Assembly: GCF_900105355.1 (NCBI RefSeq) | Contig: NZ_FNSC01000001.1 | Coordinates: 1,364,001 to 1,428,000 of the forward strand | DNA from: Pseudomonas anguilliseptica | Lineage (GTDB): Bacteria; Pseudomonadota; Gammaproteobacteria; Pseudomonadales; Pseudomonadaceae | DNA length: 64,000 nucleotides | Direction: 5' to 3' | In this document: piece by piece, positions 25,890 through 35,421 of the stretch | Position numbering within the stretch: position 1 is the first letter of the stretch | How the letters are laid out: every line of letters begins with the position of its first letter | The notes under the pieces: model-generated | The model's input: only the letters and a program-made list of their open reading frames with translations | Told to the model about the DNA's origin: nothing | Database searches by the model: none | Translations under genes and position numbers: made by a program

Positions 25890-26663
25890 TCAGTGATTAC
25901 TGGACATGAATTGTTTGCAGCGCGCCGAGTTCGGGTTGTCGAACACCTGCTCTGGGGAGCCCTGTTCTTCAACCAGGCCCTGATGCAGAAACACCACTTC
26001 GCTGGACACCTGACGGGCAAAGCCCATTTCATGGGTAACCAGCAACATGGTGCGGCCTTCCTCGGCGAGTGCGCGGATCACATTAAGCACTTCTTGTACC
26101 ATCTCCGGGTCGAGAGCCGAAGTGGGCTCATCGAACAGGATGACTTTCGGCTGCATGGCCAGGGTGCGGGCAATTGCCGCGCGCTGCTGTTGGCCGCCGG
26201 AAAGCTGATTCGGGTAAACGTGGCGCTTGTCGGCGATACCGACCTTGGCCAGCAGCGCTTCGGCCACCTCAATGGCCTCAGCTTTGCTCTGCCCCAATAC
26301 GCGGCGTGGTGCCTCGATAATGTTATCGAGCACGCTCATGTGCGGCCACAGATTGAAATTCTGGAAGACAAAGCCGATCTCGCTGCGCAGGCGATTGATC
26401 TGGCGGCTGTCGGCGGCGACCAAGTCGCCATTCTTCGCGGCTTTGAGTTTTAGCTCTTCGCCCGAGAGGATGATCTGCCCCTTGTGCGGGTTTTCCAGCA
26501 GGTTGATGCAGCGCAGAAAGGTCGACTTGCCGGAGCCGGAAGAGCCGAGGATGGAAATCACATCGCCGTCGCGAGCGGTGAGGGAGATGCCCTTGAGCAC
26601 CTCAAGGTCGCCGTAGCGTTTATGCAGGTCGCGTATTTCCAGCGCGGGCGTGGCCTCGGCCAT
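25890..26663 (-). CDS. Basic amino acid ABC transporter ATPase (HisP-like)
   Basis: A 257 aa ATPase. Walker A GSSGSGKST, Q-loop QNFNLWPH, signature LSGGQQQR, Walker B VILFDEPTSALD and the switch histidine in VTHEMGF are all present. It is the first gene of the operon; AGAGGA upstream supports ATG 26663. Confidence 0.92.
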   Translation of the reverse strand: MAEATPALEIRDLHKRYGDLEVLKGISLTARDGDVISILGSSGSGKSTFLRCINLLENPHKGQIILSGEELKLKAAKNGDLVAADSRQINRLRSEIGFVFQNFNLWPHMSVLDNIIEAPRRVLGQSKAEAIEVAEALLAKVGIADKRHVYPNQLSGGQQQRAAIARTLAMQPKVILFDEPTSALDPEMVQEVLNVIRALAEEGRTMLLVTHEMGFARQVSSEVVFLHQGLVEEQGSPEQVFDNPNSARCKQFMSSNH

Positions 26664-26838
26664 GGAGTGTCCTCTTATTCTTCGGTTGCGCTCAGGCGTT
26701 GCGTGGCCTTCCTGGCGAGGCGCCAAGCTAGCATAGCGTTTCGCTGACCGCCAAGCCGTTTACCGGCCGTGCTGGGCTTGGCTGGTCACGGTGTCGCCTG
26801 GTTACAGTTGGCTGTCGCGCAGATGCAAAAAAGTCGTC

Positions 26839-27567
26839 TCAGCGCACATCATTCAAATACAACTCCACCATCTCATCCAAACGCGCCTTGATTGGCTGCC
26901 AGTCCGGCATCAACTGATCTAGCAAGCGCCAGAAGGCTTCCGAGTGATTGTGTTCAGCCAGGTGGCAAAGCTCGTGCAGCAACACATAGTCGATGCACTC
27001 CGGCGGGGCTTTGACCAGGTGTGGGTTGAGCGTCAGGGTGCCGGAATGCGAGCAGCTGCCCCACTGCGTCTGCATGGTCAGCAGGCGCAGTGTGGGTTGT
27101 TGCGTCAGCCAGAGCGCTTGGGGCATAAGGCGCTCTAGGCGCTGCTTGAACTGCTCGCGGGCGCGGGTCTTGTACCAGGCGAACAGCAGCTCGCGAACCT
27201 TCTCCGGCCTGTTCTGCCGCACACTGATGCACAGCATGCCGCGCAGCAGCTTGACCTGCTGCGGCGCGCTGCTGCTCTCGCTGACCTTCAGCGGGTAGCG
27301 CTTGCCCAGGTAAAAATGCGTTTCACCGCTGATGTACTGGCGCGGGCGCACATGCAGCAGGCGCTCGCGGATCGGTTGCAGCTGCTCCCAGATCCAGCGT
27401 GCGCGCTTGTTCACCCCGGCGCTGATCTGCTCGGCGCTGGCATCGACCGGGGCCAGCACCAGTACCTGGCCATCCGGCTGCACCTTGATGGTCAGCTTGC
27501 GCGCCGGGCGTGGCAGCAGCTGGACCCGATAGGCAATCGCCTCGCCGCCGTAATGCAGGCTGGCCAT
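26839..27567 (-). CDS. YgjP-like metallopeptidase (M48/DUF45 type) in RM operon
   Basis: A 242 aa zinc metallopeptidase-like protein. HELCHLAEHNHSEAFW near residue 197-212 holds the HExxH zinc motif and the third ligand. The start shares TGATG with the end of hsdR, so it is translated with it. DUF45 genes are commonly attached to type I restriction operons; their role there is not established. Confidence 0.85.
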   Translation of the reverse strand: MASLHYGGEAIAYRVQLLPRPARKLTIKVQPDGQVLVLAPVDASAEQISAGVNKRARWIWEQLQPIRERLLHVRPRQYISGETHFYLGKRYPLKVSESSSAPQQVKLLRGMLCISVRQNRPEKVRELLFAWYKTRAREQFKQRLERLMPQALWLTQQPTLRLLTMQTQWGSCSHSGTLTLNPHLVKAPPECIDYVLLHELCHLAEHNHSEAFWRLLDQLMPDWQPIKARLDEMVELYLNDVR

Positions 27568-30500
27568 CAGGCTTTGCGCGTTCCGGCGCGGATGATCTGC
27601 ACCACTTGCTCCACCAGCGCCTGCACCTGATCCATCCCCAGGCCCAGGGCTTTCAGCGCCATAAAGTACAGCGGCAGCAGCTGCTGGCGTACGGCAGCCT
27701 CGATGTTCAGCGGGTTGATGGAAAACTCGCGCACCGCCTGGCTAACGATGGCGTCGGTCTGCTCGGCCAGCAGAACCCACTGCGGCGTGTCGACCGTGTC
27801 TGGCGCTACGTGCTGTTCATCCAGCAGCAGCTTGAAGGCGCCGAAATACGCCTGCACATGCGGGTTGCTGCGCACTGCATCGGGCAGCTCGTCGAGCTGG
27901 CGCTGCTGCAGTTGCTCGTCGAATGACTTGAACAGCAGGTACTGCTTGAGCGGGTTGTCGAACAGCGCATCGGCCTCGGCAATCACCTGGCGCAGCAGCT
28001 CGGAGAAGCGTTTCTGCGCATAAGGGTCGTCCAGCAGTTGGTCGATTTCCTTGGTCAAGCGGGTCTGGATGATGTCCTTCTCGTTGCGGGTTTTTTCTTC
28101 GCTCCAGGCCTCGGGTTTATGCGCGCCCATATCCCCCACCACATAAGCGCCCTTGGATTCCTGCACGCCAATGCCCAGCACGTGCTTGTCCATCAGCTTT
28201 TTCACCTGCACCGCGTACTCGTCGTAATCCACGGTGTCGCCAGTGGCCTGCTTGAGGCGCTGGCGCAGGTTGGACAGCTGCTTGACCGTCTCCTTGTACT
28301 GGCGACGGGTCTGCTCGCTGACGCTTTTGTCCTGAAAGAACGCCTGGGACTGCAAGGCAATCGCCAGGCACCCGGCAAACTCGCTGAGCAGCGCGTAGAA
28401 GTCATCGCGGGCCTTCTGCCGGGTATCCACCTGCTCGCCGTCCAGCTCCTGCAGGCGCGGCAGCAGCACCGCCAGCATCTGCTCGATATCCTGGGTGTTC
28501 TTCACCTCGGCGAAGATCGCCCACAGCTGCTGGTGCAGGCCCGGCAGTTTTTTGTATTCGGTGCTCATCGGACTGTACAAGCCGTCCAGGTCTTCGATGC
28601 TGTAACCGCCCTGGGTGCGCGTGGCCAGGTCCTGGTACTGGGCGATGGTGATGTCCAGCTCGCCGAGAATGCCGCGATAGTCGATCAGCAGGCCGTGTTT
28701 CTTATTCGGGTGCAGGCGATTGACCCGCGCAATGGCCTGGATCAGGTTGTGCTGCTTGAGGTTCTTGTCGATATACAGCACCGCGTTGCGCGGCTCGTCG
28801 AAGCCGGTCAGCAACTGGTCGATGACGATCAGCAGGTCCGGCCCGTCGTCCTCGGCAAAGGCGTCGATCATGCGCTGCTTGTAGACGGTGCCGTCTTCTT
28901 TGCCGACATGTTTGTCCCACCAGGCCTGCACCACCGACTTGCTGTCCTCGTCGCTGTCGCTATTGCCCTCGCGGCTATCTGGGGCGGACATCACCAGCGC
29001 CGAACTGACCTTGCCGATCTCATCGAGAAAGCCCTTCAGGCGAATCGCCGACACCCGGCTGTCACACGCCACCTGGCCTTTCAGACCATCGGGGATATTG
29101 CCGAAGTGCTCGCTGATGTCATGGGCGATCAGCTCCAAGCGGCCCAGGGCCTTGTACAGCTCGCCCTTCTTGGCGAATTTCTTTTTCAGGTCGGCCTGCT
29201 GCGCTTCGCTCAGGCCCTGGGTGTGGCGCTCGAACCAACTGTCGATGGCGCGGTCGTTCACATCCAGCTCCAGGCGGCGTTCTTCGTACAGCAGCGGCGT
29301 CACCGTGCCGTCTTCCACGGCGCGCTGCATGGTGTAGGCGTGCACGATGGGGCCGAACTTGTTCTGGGTTTTCTCGTTCTGCAGCAGTGGCGTGCCGGTA
29401 AAAGCCACGAAGGCGGCGTTGGGCAGGGCCAGGCGCATCTGCACATGGTTTTCGCCGCCTTGCGAGCGATGGCCTTCGTCCACCAACACGATGAAATCGC
29501 TGCTGTCGTTGCGACATTCCGGCAGCTTGGCCGCCGAGTTGAATTTCTGGATCAGGCTAAACATCACCCGCGCCGTGCCCTTGCCGATCTGCTGGGCCAG
29601 ATGCCGGCCAGACTGGCTCAGGGCCTCCTGCTGGTCGCGCTCGGTCAACACCCCGGCGCTGGCGAAGGTCTTGCTCAGCTGCGCCTCCAGGTCGGTGCGG
29701 TCGGTGATCACCAGCACCCGGCAATTCTGCAGCTGCGGGTGGAAGATCAGCGCCTTGGCGAGCAGCAGCATGGTGATCGACTTGCCCGAGCCGGTGGTGT
29801 GCCAGATCACCCCGCCCTGGCGTGCGCCGCGCACATCGCGCTGCTGGATGCGCGCAAGCAGCGCGCGGATGCCAAACACTTGCTGGTAACGGGCGACGAT
29901 CTTGCCGTGCTTGTTGTCGCTGTAGGTGTAAAAGCGCACCAGCTCCAGCAAACGCTCCGGCCGGCACAGGCTGGCCAGCAGTTTATCCTGCTGGCTGGCC
30001 AGCAACCCGCCGGCCAGCCAACTGCGGTACCAGGCCAGGCTCGCGGCGGGGCGCTGGGCGAAAATCGCCTGCTCCTGGGCGGCTGCCAGTGGGCGGTTTT
30101 TCAGCTCGGCGAATTCCACCTCGCCGATCTCTTCCTCGCGCCAGGCGGCCCAGAACGTCTCGGTGGTGCCCACCGTGCCGTAGCGCCCGCCGCTGCCATC
30201 GACCACCAGCAGCAACTGGCTAAAGGCGAACAGCTGGGGGATTTCATCGGCGCGCTGGTTGCGCAGCATCTGCGAGATGCCCTGCTTGATCAGATCCTTG
30301 CCACTGTTGGCGTCCGGCCGCTTGGCCTCGATCACCACCAGCGGCAGGCCGTTCACGTACAGCACGATATCCGGGATGCGCTGGCCAATGCCGCTGGTGC
30401 AGCCCACGCCCAACTCCTCGGTGAGGTGGAAGCTGTTATTGCTCGGCGTGTTCCAGTCGATCAGCGCGATGGTCGGGTTGACCTTGGCCCCGGCGACAAA

Positions 30501-30832
30501 GTCGGCCACGCTCACCCCGTACAGCAACTGGTCGGACAGGCGCTGGTTGGCCGCCTGCAAGCCCTCATTGAGCGGCGGATGGCTGATCTCGGCCACCAGC
30601 TTGTTAAGCGCCGCCTCGCTCAGGCCGTGTTCCACGCCATTGCTGCAAAAGCGCCGCTTGGCCAATTCGGCGCGCAGCACCGGTGCCAGCACCACGCGCT
30701 CCTTGCTGCCGCGTAGCGCCAGCGCATCGCTCGGGCTCGGTAGGTAAAACCCAGGTTGGCCAGCAGGGCCAGGGCGGGGATCTTGGCGCTGAATTCTTCC
30801 TGAAACTTGGGGCAGGCAACGGCAGTGGTCAC
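27567..30832 (-). pseudogene. hsdR: Type I restriction endonuclease subunit HsdR, N-terminal frameshift
   Basis: Motor/nuclease subunit. Starting at GTG 30832, which overlaps the stop of the upstream gene, the first frame gives TTAVACPKFQEEFSAKIPAL and LLANLGFTY, then loses sense near 30740. The rest (1042 aa) is in the neighbouring frame: the PD...EAK nuclease motif near restored residues 155-171, Walker A TTGSGKS near 347-352, and the DEAD-type DEGH near 452. The span is one base short of a whole number of codons; restoring it gives about 1088 aa, a normal HsdR. As written, translation would stop early or restart inside; either real inactivation or a base-calling error. Confidence 0.85.
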
Positions 30833-32817
30833 AGCACTATTCCTTGTTCGGCCAACCATAGGCGACCGGCAGCACTGGTCACATAGGCTTGTTGCGGATG
30901 ATTGATTACTTCGGGGTGCAGGTATTCCAGCAGGCCTTGCTGCTCGCGCAGCGGGTTCAAATGGCCTGTCTTCAGCGCCACCACCTGGCGATTCAACTGC
31001 CGGGCCAGTTGCTCAGCATTCTGCGGGCGCAGGCTGCATAGCCACAGAATCAACGGCCAGAGTGTGTGCCTGCGCGCCTTGGGCGAAAGCGCCGCCAGCG
31101 CCATGCGCAATGGCTCTGGCAGGTCACCTGTATTGGCGCCGAGGTCACTCGTATTTGCGTCGAGGTCACTCGTATTTGCCCTGAGGTCACTCGTATTTGC
31201 GTCGAGGTCACTCGTATTTGCGTCGAGGTCACTCGTATTTGCCCTGAGGTCACTCGTATTTGCGTCGAGCTTGCTGCCATCCGGGCCTTCTGCCGGGAAC
31301 AGCGGCAGGCCCGGCAACTCCGCCAGTTGGTAGTAGGTTGCCGGCCCCGCGCCGCCTTTCACCAGCAGGCCGCGTTGATGGTGCAGTCGGCCCAATAGCT
31401 GGCTGGCAGCCAGCGTATCCAAGTCGCTGATGGCCCGCAGCGCGGCGTTGTCCACCGCGCCGGTTTCTGCCGCCAGGATCAGTGCCTTGGCTTCGTCGCC
31501 ACTCAGTTGCAGATGGCTGAATTGCTGCAGCCAGCGCAGTTGTGCTTCACCCAGTAACTGGTGCAGCAGGTAGATGGCGGTGAACTGGTTTTCCAGCTGA
31601 TGGCTGCTGAACACTGGCGCGGTTAGCCCCAACTCTTGCAGCAGGCGGCGCATGGTGCGAATGCCAGTGCCTTTGGTCTCGGCAAAGTCCAAGTCATACA
31701 GCACGCCGGCAATGATCGGGTTGCGCAGCAGCGAACCCATTTCGCCAAGCAGGGCGGTGGGCTTGAGCGAATAGCCGGCATTGCGGATTTCCAGGCGATT
31801 GCTGTAACGCACCACCAGGGTCGGCTGGTTGACCTGATAGTCGCGGTGCATCAGGGCATTGACCACCGCCTCGCGGATCACCTTCTGCGGCAGCAAGGGT
31901 TGATCGGAACGCTGGGTCTCGCCTTCACGCAGGCGAAAATGCCGGGGCATATCGTCCAGAATGGTCGCCTCCAGGCGGACGATCAGGCGCAGCAGTGGCT
32001 CGCGAAAATCCTGGGTGGTGGCGAAGCGTTGCTCGGGGTTTTCGACCCATTGCGTGCCCTGGATACGCACATAATCGACCCGCACGGCCGGCAGCAGGCG
32101 GCGCAGCGCCAGCGGCTTGCCCAGTAACAACAACCCCGCCACATTCGGCCGCCAGCGCCCGTCGAGGTGTTTGACCAGGTTGAGCGCGCGCAGCATCTCC
32201 TCGTCGCCGGCCAGCAACTCCTCGGCTTGGGGACGCACGCGGGCGCGCAATTGCCGATAGAGGGCAATGACCCCGCTGTCGAGGTCGTCCCACTCGGCAT
32301 CCGGCAAAATGACCTGCTCAAAGCTCAGGCCAGACTTGGCCAGTAGCAGGGGCTCCAGTTCCTGCTGCGAACACTCGTAATCGCCATTCAGCCCGCGCCG
32401 CCAGACGCCGGTCTTGCGTTTGTGCTTGCTGTCGAACTTGCCCTTGAACACGCACGGCTTGGCCGCGGCATCCAGCTCCGGCACATACAGCGCCACCAAT
32501 CGCTGGCCATCGACCAGCGCCGTTTGGCTGTGCACCGGGATCGCTGTTTCGAATTGTTCGCGGCAGTTGCCCTGAATCTCGTTGAGCAACTTGTCTACAT
32601 CAGTCACGCCTTGCGGCCAGAACTCCGCATGCTGCTCGTCCGGCTCGCACACCCCGAGCAGCAGGTAGCCGCCGCCCAGCCCCGGCTCATTGGCGAAGGC
32701 ACAGATGCTTTGCATCACTGAACTGCCCATCTGCGAAGCGCGCTTGGCTTCGATGCGCGGGTGTTCGTCGAGGGCGCGCAACTCGTTCAGTAAGGATTCG
32801 ACGGATTGCATCAGCAT
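30829..32817 (-). CDS. AlbA_2 / RecG-like ATP-binding protein of the RM operon
   Basis: A 662 aa protein. The Schlafen AlbA_2 domain (RIEAKRASQMGSSVMQSICA, then GGGYLLLGV) is N-terminal, and a histidine kinase-like ATP-binding segment (VIREAVVNALMHRDY, then GTGIRTM) follows near residues 310-400. Seven ANTSDL-type heptapeptides form a linker near 510-560, before a C-terminal winged-helix-like part. GGAGG lies six bases before ATG 32817. Such genes are frequent between hsdS and hsdR; the role is unproven (regulatory or defensive). Confidence 0.85.
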   Translation of the reverse strand: MLMQSVESLLNELRALDEHPRIEAKRASQMGSSVMQSICAFANEPGLGGGYLLLGVCEPDEQHAEFWPQGVTDVDKLLNEIQGNCREQFETAIPVHSQTALVDGQRLVALYVPELDAAAKPCVFKGKFDSKHKRKTGVWRRGLNGDYECSQQELEPLLLAKSGLSFEQVILPDAEWDDLDSGVIALYRQLRARVRPQAEELLAGDEEMLRALNLVKHLDGRWRPNVAGLLLLGKPLALRRLLPAVRVDYVRIQGTQWVENPEQRFATTQDFREPLLRLIVRLEATILDDMPRHFRLREGETQRSDQPLLPQKVIREAVVNALMHRDYQVNQPTLVVRYSNRLEIRNAGYSLKPTALLGEMGSLLRNPIIAGVLYDLDFAETKGTGIRTMRRLLQELGLTAPVFSSHQLENQFTAIYLLHQLLGEAQLRWLQQFSHLQLSGDEAKALILAAETGAVDNAALRAISDLDTLAASQLLGRLHHQRGLLVKGGAGPATYYQLAELPGLPLFPAEGPDGSKLDANTSDLRANTSDLDANTSDLDANTSDLRANTSDLDANTSDLGANTGDLPEPLRMALAALSPKARRHTLWPLILWLCSLRPQNAEQLARQLNRQVVALKTGHLNPLREQQGLLEYLHPEVINHPQQAYVTSAAGRLWLAEQGIVL
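31120..31266. repeat. In-frame 21-bp tandem repeat, seven units
   Basis: Units of GAGGTCACTCGTATTTGCGTC type, starting at 31120 (degenerate), 31141, 31162, 31183, 31204, 31225 and 31246. Two unit types differ in the last three bases (GTC or CCT), encoding ANTSDLD or ANTSDLR. Copy-number change would lengthen or shorten the linker by seven residues without breaking the frame. Confidence 0.92.
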
Positions 32818-32969
32818 GAGACGCCTCCAACGCTGGGTGCGTGGGCGAAGGCACTGTTGGTTGGCGGAGCGCTGGCGAGCGGCATGGAGCTTCCTTGCGT
32901 GGGCATGGGCAGACGATACCAGAGGCCGCCAGTCAGGCCGAGTGTGGCGGTGTTGCCGCTATTGCCGTG

Positions 32970-33029
32970 GTAGCCCGGATGTAATCCGGGGTGCTTCACG
33001 CGTGCGGTCCCGGATTGCATCCGGGCTAC
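32970..33029. repeat. Intergenic palindromic repeat, GTAGCCCGGAT type
   Basis: GTAGCCCGGAT...CCGGG at the left and CCCGG...ATCCGGGCTAC at the right form an imperfect palindrome of a kind scattered widely in Pseudomonas intergenic regions. It lies just outside the AlbA_2 gene start. Confidence 0.7.
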
Positions 33030-33067
33030 GGGCTGCTGAGGCTTTTGTGGGAGGGGCTTTAGAAATT

Positions 33068-33231
33068 GTAGGGTGGGTTAGCGGCGCAGGGCAGGGTTGT
33101 GGGTAGCGCTGCAGACGTTGGACGCCGCGTAACCCACCGTTGCGATTTGCCGGTCAGCCGCCATGGTGGGTTACGGCGCGCTTGGGTTTTGCGTTGTTTG
33201 CATAACCGTGGGCGCGCCTAACCCACCCTAC
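33068..33231. repeat. Intergenic inverted repeat, GTAGGGTGGGTTA type
   Basis: GTAGGGTGGGTTA at the left end and TAACCCACCCTAC at the right end are exact reverse complements. Inside, GTAACCCACC and GGTGGGTTAC form a second, nested pair. It looks like a mobile repeat (miniature element) between the AlbA_2 and YecA-like genes. The 426-bp gap 32818-33243 holds only these repeats and no gene. Confidence 0.75.
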
Positions 33232-33243
33232 GTTTGGCCGCGC

Positions 33244-33909
33244 TTAGTGCAGGCAGCACTGCTTGAATTTTTTGCCGCTGCCGCACGGGCAGGGGTCGTT
33301 GCGCCCGGCCTTGGGCGCTGCCTGCAGCGGAGTTTGTGCCGGGCTGGGCGATTGGCTGCGTTGTGCCAGCCAATACGCATGCAGGGCACGCACGGCGGGT
33401 TCGATGGCGGTGACCGATTGCTGGTGCTCAGCCTGGCTCATGTGCTCCAGCTGGGCGAAGTTGGCTTCGCTGCCATGCAGCTCGATGGCCGCCAGGTGCG
33501 TGGCCTCGCTTTCCGGCAGCGCCGGCCATTGGCCCAGGCTTACCCCGCGCATATAGCCGAAGCACCACTCCTCAACGATGGTCAGGGTTTCGCCTTGGTA
33601 CTCGCGGGTGCTGAACAGCGCAGCGAACTCGGCCGGGTATTCCATCAGCATCAATACGCAGTTGTTGATGTGCTGGATCAGCAGGTTCATAAAGCGCTGC
33701 AGTTCGGCGTCCTTGGCGAATTTGGGCGTTACGCCGCCCCACAGCGCCGGCAGCCAGCGGCTGGGCGGCAGCACCTCGGGGCCGGAGATCAGCGCGGTGA
33801 AAAAGCCGTCCAGCTCGCTGGCGTCCAGAATCGAGTCATCGTTGCCGTACTTGAGCAGGATGCTCTCGACATAATCCAGTTCGGCATCGTTGAGCGGGTC
33901 GGTTTTCAT
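33244..33909 (-). CDS. YecA/UPF0149 family protein with SEC-C zinc motif
   Basis: A 221 aa protein. The N-terminal UPF0149 domain ([20 protein letters not shown], then EWCFGYMRG) and the C-terminal SEC-C motif [18 protein letters not shown], which binds zinc, are clear. GAGAG upstream supports ATG 33909. It is not part of the usual RM set and is flanked by repeats on both sides, so it was probably inserted between hsdS and the AlbA_2 gene. Confidence 0.88.
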   Translation of the reverse strand: MKTDPLNDAELDYVESILLKYGNDDSILDASELDGFFTALISGPEVLPPSRWLPALWGGVTPKFAKDAELQRFMNLLIQHINNCVLMLMEYPAEFAALFSTREYQGETLTIVEEWCFGYMRGVSLGQWPALPESEATHLAAIELHGSEANFAQLEHMSQAEHQQSVTAIEPAVRALHAYWLAQRSQSPSPAQTPLQAAPKAGRNDPCPCGSGKKFKQCCLH

Positions 33910-33944
33910 ACAGGGCTCTCGTGGTTCGGTTGCATCAGATTTTT

Positions 33945-34212
33945 CGTAGGGTGGATGGCGCTTCACCCATCCACCGTGGCGATTATAGGGTGGATGAAAA
34001 CAGCGTCATCCACCGATGCAAGTTCAGGCCGCTGCTTCGGCGTTCGGCTTGACCCGACGTTGGCCGGTGAAGTTGTTGCGTAGGGTGGATGGCGCCTCAC
34101 CCATCCACCGTGGCGATTATAGGGTGGATGAAAACAGCGTCATCCACCCTACGCGTTAGGCCGCTGTTTCGGCGTCCAGTTTGACCCGGCGCTGACCGGT
34201 GAGCAGTTGTTG
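33945..34212. repeat. Two tandem 134-bp copies covering the 3' end of hsdS
   Basis: 33945-34078 and 34079-34212 align end to end. The first 70 bases (GTAGGGTGGATGG...) are almost identical and carry their own inverted repeat. The remainder of copy 2 is the coding end of hsdS; the remainder of copy 1 is a diverged version of that end, still reading TGQRRVKPNAEAAA and a stop on the minus strand. Confidence 0.85.
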
Positions 34213-35421
34213 CATCAGGGCTTTTTTCTCCAGCTTGAGCTTGGCCAGTTGCGCTTGCAGATTGGCGATTTCGGCGTCGGCTGTGGAGAGTACCTGGGCG
34301 ATTTTTTGTTGTTCGGCCAGTGGTGGTAGTGGCACCTGAATTTTGCTGAATTCTTTCCAGCGCAGGCTTCCGCGTCGATCTACCGAGGCGCTGGTGGCCG
34401 CTGAGAATATTTGACGGTACTTGTCAGTTTTCAAGGTCCGATACAAGAAGTAGTCATCAACTGCGTCGGTCGTTCTGAATACGGTGTAAATCGGGCTGAC
34501 GATGCCGGCTGGGTAAACATCCTGATAACCAATCGAACCTTCTTCGATATGGTTGGACGGGTAGGCGAAGTCGCCGAATTCAACGACCCGATATTTTGAC
34601 GTGTCGTCGCTGTAAACCTTCTTTTTGAAGTATTTGAGCGAGTCCACAAGGCCGTCATATTTGGAGCATGACAGTACGGGTAAGTCGGCTTGTGTTGAGT
34701 TTGCTTTGGACTGCTGGTTGGCTATATCCGCGATAGGCACGTAGCTCCAGTCGCTTGGGATCGGACCGTGAAATGTGTGCTGGTAATCCTTGGACGTAAC
34801 GAATTCGCTAAAGCGCTGTTGGCCGGTCAATAGCTGATTGGTGAGCATGTCTTTCTGCTGCTGGCTATTGGCAAGCAGACGCTCGGTGATAGCGATGGCT
34901 TTGTCCCAGGAGGAGAGGACTTGGGCGATCTTGGTTTGTTCGGCTATTGGTGGAATTAGGGCCGGAAGATTCAGAATTTGCTTTGCGGACAAGTTTGCTT
35001 GCTTTGTTCCTCCGGGAAATGAATAGAGGGCGCATAGCGTCAGCTCACTTCTTAAAAGGTTGAGCAAGAAAACAGGGTCTGCATCCTTCTTGGTTATGAA
35101 TTTTATTACGCGCTGGTTGAGTAATGAGTCTGATGCGCCGTCGGGAATTTGTACGGTGAAACCGTAGTCGCGCTTGCCCATAGTTCCGGTCATAGACATC
35201 ACCAAGTCACCTTCTTTGACGAGGAACTTGGAGTATTGGGTTTTGAATGAATCAGGCAGAAAAACTGGGCTTCTATCTAGATCAAGCTGGTTCTGGTAGA
35301 GATTACCCATGCGCAGTAATGGAATGCCCGATAGGACAAAATCTGTACTTTTAAAGGCGTAGCCCATAACCGTGTCGGATAAGTCTCCCAGCGTTCCTGA
35401 CTGCCAACCCTTAGGCACCAT
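34156..35421 (-). CDS. hsdS: Type I RM specificity subunit HsdS
   Basis: A 421 aa specificity subunit with two target recognition domains, each followed by the conserved region (PPIAEQTKIAQVLSSWDKAI about 155-175, and PPLAEQQKIAQVLSTADAEI near 375-395). Start ATG 35421 overlaps the hsdM stop by 11 bases. The recognition domains have lower GC than the conserved parts, as usual for exchangeable specificity domains. Confidence 0.92.
   Translation of the reverse strand: MVPKGWQSGTLGDLSDTVMGYAFKSTDFVLSGIPLLRMGNLYQNQLDLDRSPVFLPDSFKTQYSKFLVKEGDLVMSMTGTMGKRDYGFTVQIPDGASDSLLNQRVIKFITKKDADPVFLLNLLRSELTLCALYSFPGGTKQANLSAKQILNLPALIPPIAEQTKIAQVLSSWDKAIAITERLLANSQQQKDMLTNQLLTGQQRFSEFVTSKDYQHTFHGPIPSDWSYVPIADIANQQSKANSTQADLPVLSCSKYDGLVDSLKYFKKKVYSDDTSKYRVVEFGDFAYPSNHIEEGSIGYQDVYPAGIVSPIYTVFRTTDAVDDYFLYRTLKTDKYRQIFSAATSASVDRRGSLRWKEFSKIQVPLPPLAEQQKIAQVLSTADAEIANLQAQLAKLKLEKKALMQQLLTGQRRVKLDAETAA

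Noticed and set aside
28038..30716. 892-aa plus-strand open frame
   Set aside because: It lies antisense to hsdR, is rich in His, Gln, Val and Leu in the way of mirror frames of GC-rich genes, and shows no domain. Treated as a shadow.
31120..31266. Regular direct repeats as a CRISPR array
   Set aside because: Units are 21 bp and contiguous with no spacers, and they are in frame inside the AlbA_2 gene, so they are a coding tandem repeat.
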